DNA of 64,000 nt, from positions 1 through 64,000 of the forward strand of contig MUGG01000059.1 in the NCBI GenBank assembly GCA_002148405.1. Reading direction: 5' to 3'. Below the pieces are notes generated by a model. The model was not told the origin of the DNA. It worked only from the letters and a program-made list of their open reading frames with translations, and ran no database searches. Positions 62,551 to 64,000 of the stretch are shown here, piece by piece. A program made the position numbers and the translations under genes. How positions within the stretch are numbered: the first letter of the stretch is position 1; the number at the start of each line of letters is the position of its first letter. The DNA is from Alkalinema sp. CACIAM 70d (lineage in GTDB: Bacteria; Cyanobacteriota; Cyanobacteriia; Leptolyngbyales; Leptolyngbyaceae).

Positions 62551-64000
62551 TACTGGCTCATTGTGGGGATTTGACTCACTGTGTTACTGGTTGGGATAAC
62601 AAAATCTTGATTGAGTCGAATTTCTAACACCTGACCAGGCTGGATGGTCGTTGATTTAGGAGCCGTGGCATAGGTAATGGCAGCCCCCGCAGCAGCCCCA
62701 CCAATAAAGTTGCCTCCGGATAGCCCCCCGACGATAATCCCAGCTAGTGCGCCAATTCCAGAATTTTGCAGCAAATTCTTTTCCGAGGGCTGACGGACGC
62801 CGCCCAAGGCATTGGATTCCGCAGATAGGGGAAAGTTTTGGCCTTGAATGGAAATCGTTTGTGCAATAAAACGACTCCCCGCAGCACTGCTTTCAAAGCG
62901 ACCTAGGACTAGACTTCCTTCCGGCGCGATCGCTCTGCCTGTGCGATCGAGAATGGGGCTTTGCAACACCAAAATTTCCTGCCGTGCTTCATTTTTTTGC
63001 AGGGTCAGATTGCTAATGCCCGTGTAGCGAACGCTCAAGGCAGTGCCCATTGGTAACACAAGCCCATTAGTACTCGAATTCACTACTACCTGTGGCGTTT
63101 CCATTGCAGTCGCTGGGGGCATGGCCATGGGTGAACCTTGGGCGCTTCCTGGGATCGCGCCAGGGGCTGCATTGGGTAAGGGCTGACCAAATTCGATGTT
63201 TGAAGGCGCGATCGGCATTTGGGGCGTGGCCATCATGGGTTGCATTGTCGGTTGCATCATGACGGGTTGAGTGATCGGCTGAGGGGATGCAATGACTGCC
63301 TGAGGGGGGGCAACCGGGGGCACAGTCTCATTCGCGATCGGTAGAGGCGATGGCTTGGGAATATGGGCTGGCCACTGTCCCGGTACAGGTTTGGCTTGTG
63401 GAATCATGACTTTTGGAGCCATGACTTTTGGAGCCATAGCGGCAGGCGCAGGAACCGCTACCGTTTGGGCACGAGGCGGAGCCGGGGGCGTGTTGCTGGG
63501 AAGTGCCGAGGGTTGCACGATCGTCGTCGGTAATGGCGGGACGGAAACCGTGGGTGCAATGGGCGTGCTTTGGGTCGCCTCTGCGGGTGGCAAGGTGTCT
63601 GGGATATTCGATGCGAGGGTGGTGGGTGAAAGGGCTGTGGGTGAAAGGGTTGTGGGTGGGGCTGGGGGCGTGCTAACGGCAACAGGTTCCAAACTGGGGG
63701 GCGGGGGCGTGGTGGTGGTGGGAGCATCCGGCAAAGGCGCTGGGGCAGGAACTACCGCGATCGTCCCTGGGTTTTGGGCAGGTGGAACGGGAATGGGAAT
63801 GGATTGGGAAATGGATGAAGGGTTGTCTAGGGGCTCAGTGGGTTGAGACGCGATCGTGGGCAGAGTCGGTTTGCCTGTAACGCTTGGAGTCGATTTAGTG
63901 ATGGGTTGAGTGACGGGCTGGGCAATGGGTTTGGCAATAGGCTTGTCAATGGGCTTAGCGATCGGTTTGATGACGGGTTGAATCGGCTTTGCTGATAAAG
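62550..64000 (-). CDS. Pro-rich protein with C-terminal Gly-zipper segment, 5' end outside the window
   Basis: The frame is open from the right edge to 62550, about 483 residues. The N-terminal part is a Lys-Pro-Ile repeat tract (PIAKPIDKPIAKPIAQPV) followed by a long Pro/Ala/Thr-rich region. The C-terminal 190 residues form a compact domain (LVLPMGTALSVRYTGISNL, GRAIAPEGSLVLGRFESS) and a Gly-zipper-like hydrophobic stretch (GALAGIIVGGLSGGNFIGGA). This may be an envelope protein; TrbI/VirB10-like proteins share some of these features, but I cannot confirm that. Two 15-bp arrays lie in frame (63396-63440, 63619-63663). Start not visible. Confidence 0.7.
   Translation of the reverse strand, partial: LSAKPIQPVIKPIAKPIDKPIAKPIAQPVTQPITKSTPSVTGKPTLPTIASQPTEPLDNPSSISQSIPIPVPPAQNPGTIAVVPAPAPLPDAPTTTTPPPPSLEPVAVSTPPAPPTTLSPTALSPTTLASNIPDTLPPAEATQSTPIAPTVSVPPLPTTIVQPSALPSNTPPAPPRAQTVAVPAPAAMAPKVMAPKVMIPQAKPVPGQWPAHIPKPSPLPIANETVPPVAPPQAVIASPQPITQPVMMQPTMQPMMATPQMPIAPSNIEFGQPLPNAAPGAIPGSAQGSPMAMPPATAMETPQVVVNSSTNGLVLPMGTALSVRYTGISNLTLQKNEARQEILVLQSPILDRTGRAIAPEGSLVLGRFESSAAGSRFIAQTISIQGQNFPLSAESNALGGVRQPSEKNLLQNSGIGALAGIIVGGLSGGNFIGGAAAGAAITYATAPKSTTIQPGQVLEIRLNQDFVIPTSNTVSQIPTMSQ
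63396..63440 (-). repeat. in-frame 15-bp triplicate in the Pro-rich gene
   Basis: Units TTTTGGAGCCATGAC (63411-63425) and TTTTGGAGCCATAGC (63426-63440), with a decayed one at 63396-63410, encode MAPKV, MAPKV and a diverged MIPQA on the minus strand. Confidence 0.75.
63619..63663 (-). repeat. second in-frame 15-bp triplicate in the Pro-rich gene
   Basis: GTGGTGGGTGAAAGG (63619-63633), GCTGTGGGTGAAAGG (63634-63648) and GTTGTGGGTGGGGCT (63649-63663) encode repeated LSPTT/LSPTA-type pentapeptides. Confidence 0.75.

Overview
The window comes from a cyanobacterial chromosome, probably a filamentous, gliding type. The evidence is the dense CGATCG/GCGATCGC (HIP1-type) octamers, Ycf34, an rbp-rpsU pair, Rcp1-like response regulators, a cyanobacteriochrome-like GAF kinase and homologues of hormogonium polysaccharide (Hps) proteins. 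Base composition is close to even and no prophage, CRISPR array or rRNA operon is present. About 45 protein genes, one tRNA and three candidate small RNAs can be supported.

Layout. 0-2.2 kb: a DUF486 membrane protein, two tandem copies of a small terminator-bearing unit (candidate sRNA genes), a HAS-barrel-type protein, and a promoter-hairpins-terminator unit that folds like a 6S RNA, followed by a 70-residue protein. 2.5-7.1 kb: a minus-strand operon encoding a degenerate caspase (interrupted by a frameshift in a T7 run), DUF4129, DUF4350 and a MoxR ATPase. 7.3-13.3 kb: an exported protein, rpsU and an RRM protein, a B12-binding radical SAM enzyme, and a second caspase-like protein that also lacks its catalytic dyad. 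14-23.1 kb: six consecutive two-component genes on the plus strand. 23.1-33.1 kb: housekeeping genes (aroC, tRNA-Lys, queG, cca, ycf34, tpiA), two TPR proteins, an Rrf2 regulator and a Uma2 nuclease. 33.2-36.6 kb: a SWIM protein, a decayed transposase beside a truncated AAA gene, a fluoride channel and an Rpn-type nuclease. 36.8-48.2 kb: a mannose-1-phosphate guanylyltransferase-like fusion with a dead phosphomannomutase half, a serpin, RNase H, a C39-type membrane peptidase, a Tat-exported molybdoenzyme, a lytic transglycosylase and an MFS transporter. 48.2-55.3 kb: a VapBC-type pair, Uma2, a GT2-GtrA protein and a polysaccharide cluster resembling hpsL-hpsN-hpsO. 55.5-64 kb: leuC, a 1687-residue kinase-ATPase-GAF-GGDEF protein, and a Pro-rich protein cut by the window edge.

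Themes. The 14-23 kb region has the parts of a phosphorelay: four kinases, two stand-alone receivers and several fused receivers, plus a separate cyclic-di-GMP synthase at 57-62 kb. Both caspase-like proteins are predicted pseudoenzymes, and one heads an operon with a MoxR chaperone ATPase. The intergenic DNA is unusually rich in short tandem arrays (unit 12-18 bp, 2-9 copies), each with its own sequence. Similar 12-15 bp arrays occur in frame inside coding regions.
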